In this document: positions 62,392 through 64,000 of the stretch, one piece after another
Position numbering within the stretch: position 1 is the first letter of the stretch
How the letters are laid out: every line of letters starts with the position of its first letter
NCBI RefSeq assembly: GCF_013201935.1
Contig: NZ_CP053833.1
Location: 1,116,001 to 1,180,000, forward strand
From: Arcobacter cloacae
Lineage (GTDB): Bacteria > Campylobacterota > Campylobacteria > Campylobacterales > Arcobacteraceae
Length of the DNA: 64,000 bases
Direction of reading: 5' to 3'
Made by a program: the position numbers and the translations under genes
The notes under the pieces: model-generated
Databases searched by the model: none
Told to the model about the DNA's origin: nothing
Seen by the model: the letters and a program-made list of their open reading frames with translations, nothing else

Positions 62392-62604
62392 ATGGAACCA
62401 ACGGTTAATAAAATAGGAAGAATTATAAAAAAAAGAAGAAAAGAGTTAAATCTTGAATTGAAAGATTTACAGGATTATTCAGGGATAAATTATGCTTCAA
62501 TTTCTGATATTGAAAATGGAAAAGCAAATCCAACAATTAAAACTCTTGAAAAGCTTTTAGATGTATTAGGTATGCAAATAAATATTGAAGTTGTGAGTAA
62601 ATAA
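62392..62604 (+). CDS. HipB-like antitoxin/repressor
   Basis: 70 residues, an Xre-type helix-turn-helix: IGRIIKKRRKELNLELKDLQDYSGINYASISDIENGKANPT region (about 7-48), followed by LEKLLDVLGMQINIEV, a dimer strand typical of HipB. First gene of a three-gene toxin-antitoxin operon; its stop overlaps the next start by one base (TAATG). It probably represses the operon through the palindromes upstream. Confidence 0.88.
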   Translation: MEPTVNKIGRIIKKRRKELNLELKDLQDYSGINYASISDIENGKANPTIKTLEKLLDVLGMQINIEVVSK

Positions 62605-62930
62605 TGCAAAGAGCTAAAGTTTTTAGAAATAATATATTTGCTGGATTACTTAGTAAGTTTAGTGAAAGTGAATATAGTTTTGTTTATGATAAAGAGTATT
62701 TAAAGTTACCAAATATAAAACCTATTAGTTTAACTTTGCCTTTACAAGAAAAAGAGTTTAAATCAAATCATCTATTTCCTTTTTTTTATAACTTATTAGC
62801 AGAAGGTAAATTGAAAGATATCCAATGTCATGAACTTAGGATTGATAAAAATGATGATTTTTCAAGATTAATTCTTACTACAAAAGAGAATACTATTGGT
62901 TCAATTACAATTTTAAAAGATGAGATATAA
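62604..62930 (+). CDS. HipS-like protein (HipA N-terminal subdomain as separate gene)
   Basis: 108 residues corresponding to the N-terminal subdomain of HipA: RAKVFRNNIFAGLLSKF, FVYDKEYL, PISLTLPLQEKEFKSNHLFPFFYNLLAEG. In classic HipA this is fused to the kinase; here it is separate, as HipS in HipBST systems, where HipS neutralises the kinase HipT. One-base overlap with hipB, 2-base gap to the kinase. Confidence 0.85.
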   Translation: MQRAKVFRNNIFAGLLSKFSESEYSFVYDKEYLKLPNIKPISLTLPLQEKEFKSNHLFPFFYNLLAEGKLKDIQCHELRIDKNDDFSRLILTTKENTIGSITILKDEI

Positions 62931-62932
62931 AT

Positions 62933-63931
62933 ATGCAAAATAATACTTGTTTAGGTTGTTTAGCAACTAATAAAAAATTAACTAATAACTATTGTCCTAA
63001 ATGTATAAAAGAACTTTTTGATGGAATAACTCCAAATCCATTAAATTTTGATAGGGTTGAATTTATTAAAAAAAGAGCTGAATTATCTTCTAGAATGTCA
63101 ATCTCTGGAGTTCAAGATAAAATCTCTTTAACTTTTGAAAAAAAAGATTTAGTTCCAACAGCAAATAATGGAAAATATATTTTAAAACCAATTACAAGTG
63201 GAGATGGACATATTCAAAATGAAAAAGATATTGTTGCAAATGAACATATCTCAATGCTTATTTCAAAAAATATATTTAATATTCCAACAGCAACTTGTGG
63301 ATTAATTCAATTTAGTGATAAAGAACTTGCATATATTACTAAAAGATTTGATTATGATGAAACAGGAATAAAATATGATCAAGAAGATTTTGCAGGAGTT
63401 TTAGAAGTATCCCCATTTACTCATGGTGAGAATTATAAATATGATGCTTGTAGTTATCTTGATTGTGCAAGGATGATAAAAAAACATGTTGCAACAAGTA
63501 TGGTTTCAATTGAAGACTTTTTTAAAAGAATAATTTTAAATTATCTAATTTGTAATGGTGATGCCCACTTAAAAAACTTTTCACTGTATAGTAAACCAGA
63601 TTCAAATGAATATTTCTTAACTCCAAATTATGATTTATTAAATACTAGATTTCATGTAAATGAGAAATATGGTGATATGGCACTAGATTTATTAGATGAT
63701 TATACATCTACTTATGAAAAATATGGATATTACACTTATGATGATTTTAAAACCTTTGCAAAATATATAGATTTACCAGAAATTAGATTTAATAAAATCA
63801 TGAAATTTATAAAAGATTCATATCCTAAAGTTGAAGAACTAATCAATAAATCATTTTTAAGCCAAGAGGCAAAAGAGTTTTATATAGAAAACTATAAAGA
63901 TAGGATGAAAAGGTTAGGAATAAATAAATAG
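62933..63931 (+). CDS. HipT/HipA-like serine/threonine kinase toxin with N-terminal zinc ribbon
   Basis: 332 residues, lacking the N-terminal HipA subdomain that the previous gene supplies. It begins with C6-x2-C9 and C21-x2-C24 (CLGC...CPKC), a zinc-ribbon-like addition. The Gly-rich loop SISGVQDKISL (56-66) holds S56 and S58 at the places of the regulatory autophosphorylated serines. Catalytic loop NGDAHLKN has D210 and N215; metal-binding D234 is in PNYDLL. HipA/HipT kinases phosphorylate aminoacyl-tRNA synthetases and stop growth; the target here is unknown. The gene is complete. Confidence 0.88.
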   Translation: MQNNTCLGCLATNKKLTNNYCPKCIKELFDGITPNPLNFDRVEFIKKRAELSSRMSISGVQDKISLTFEKKDLVPTANNGKYILKPITSGDGHIQNEKDIVANEHISMLISKNIFNIPTATCGLIQFSDKELAYITKRFDYDETGIKYDQEDFAGVLEVSPFTHGENYKYDACSYLDCARMIKKHVATSMVSIEDFFKRIILNYLICNGDAHLKNFSLYSKPDSNEYFLTPNYDLLNTRFHVNEKYGDMALDLLDDYTSTYEKYGYYTYDDFKTFAKYIDLPEIRFNKIMKFIKDSYPKVEELINKSFLSQEAKEFYIENYKDRMKRLGINK

Positions 63932-64000
63932 ATTTTTCATTGACAGTTACAGCTAAAATTTTGACATTTTTTATAGGGTGTCCACATTTGCCAAATTTAT

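Overview
The window is a strongly AT-rich chromosomal segment. Arginine is written almost only as AGA, and the protein families, the many histidine kinases with an 'AHQWRQP' H-box and the chemoreceptors point to a Campylobacterota bacterium of the Arcobacter/Aliarcobacter group. This assignment comes from protein character and base composition only; there is no rRNA or tRNA gene here to confirm it.

1-10.5 kb holds housekeeping and stress functions: a partial aldo/keto reductase, a PEBP-family protein, a divergent LysR regulator/YeiH exporter pair, a DsbC-like protein, a chemoreceptor, and an HxlR-regulated divergent locus. One side of that locus is HxlR, an AEC transporter and a DUF3095 protein. 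The other side is a quinone/electrophile detoxification operon of MdaB-like, YgiN-like, old-yellow-enzyme and nitroreductase genes. 10.5-20 kb is dense in signalling: a FIST sensor with a histidine kinase and a response regulator, a PhnD-like lipoprotein coupled to a membrane kinase, an opposing PAS kinase, and a CheA-like protein that has lost its phosphotransfer and ATPase motifs beside an OmpR-type regulator.

20-38.7 kb is mostly on the minus strand. It contains a phasin-like/UbiB-like/FAD-oxidoreductase operon, then an HD-GYP protein, then a long set of genes that co-occur in bacterial light and photo-oxidative stress loci. These are TIGR03643, lipocalin, TIGR03915, a radical SAM repair protein, a photolyase relative without Fe-S cysteines, EAL, DUF3833, a cyclopropane-fatty-acid-synthase-like protein, DUF1365, an FAD oxidoreductase, a second lipocalin, MFS and SDR. 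The set is split at 29.9-31.2 kb by a REPtron: a REP-associated tyrosine transposase with three 27-bp palindromes and a lipoprotein gene of different codon usage.

38.9-49.3 kb is ordinary chromosome: a duplicated leucine-rich-repeat protein, an ABC-F ATPase, a thioesterase, a two-receiver PAS/HD-GYP protein, a soluble chemoreceptor with an Aer-like PAS partner, and NAD-dependent DNA ligase.

From about 49.5 kb to the window end is an accessory region that looks like an integrative element. Its tyrosine integrase is cut by a complete IS21-family insertion; removing the insertion with one 6-bp target copy restores a 386-codon frame. Behind it are an excisionase-like gene, a DnaB-N/RecA-like ATPase, a CI-like repressor and a short HTH protein, three unassigned genes, a class II Fic protein, a 32-residue membrane peptide, a PD-(D/E)XK nuclease, a 558-bp non-coding stretch with phased TGTAAA repeats and hairpins, a divergent tyrosine recombinase, and a three-gene HipB-HipS-HipT-like toxin-antitoxin system. 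I found no CRISPR array, rRNA, tRNA or riboswitch.
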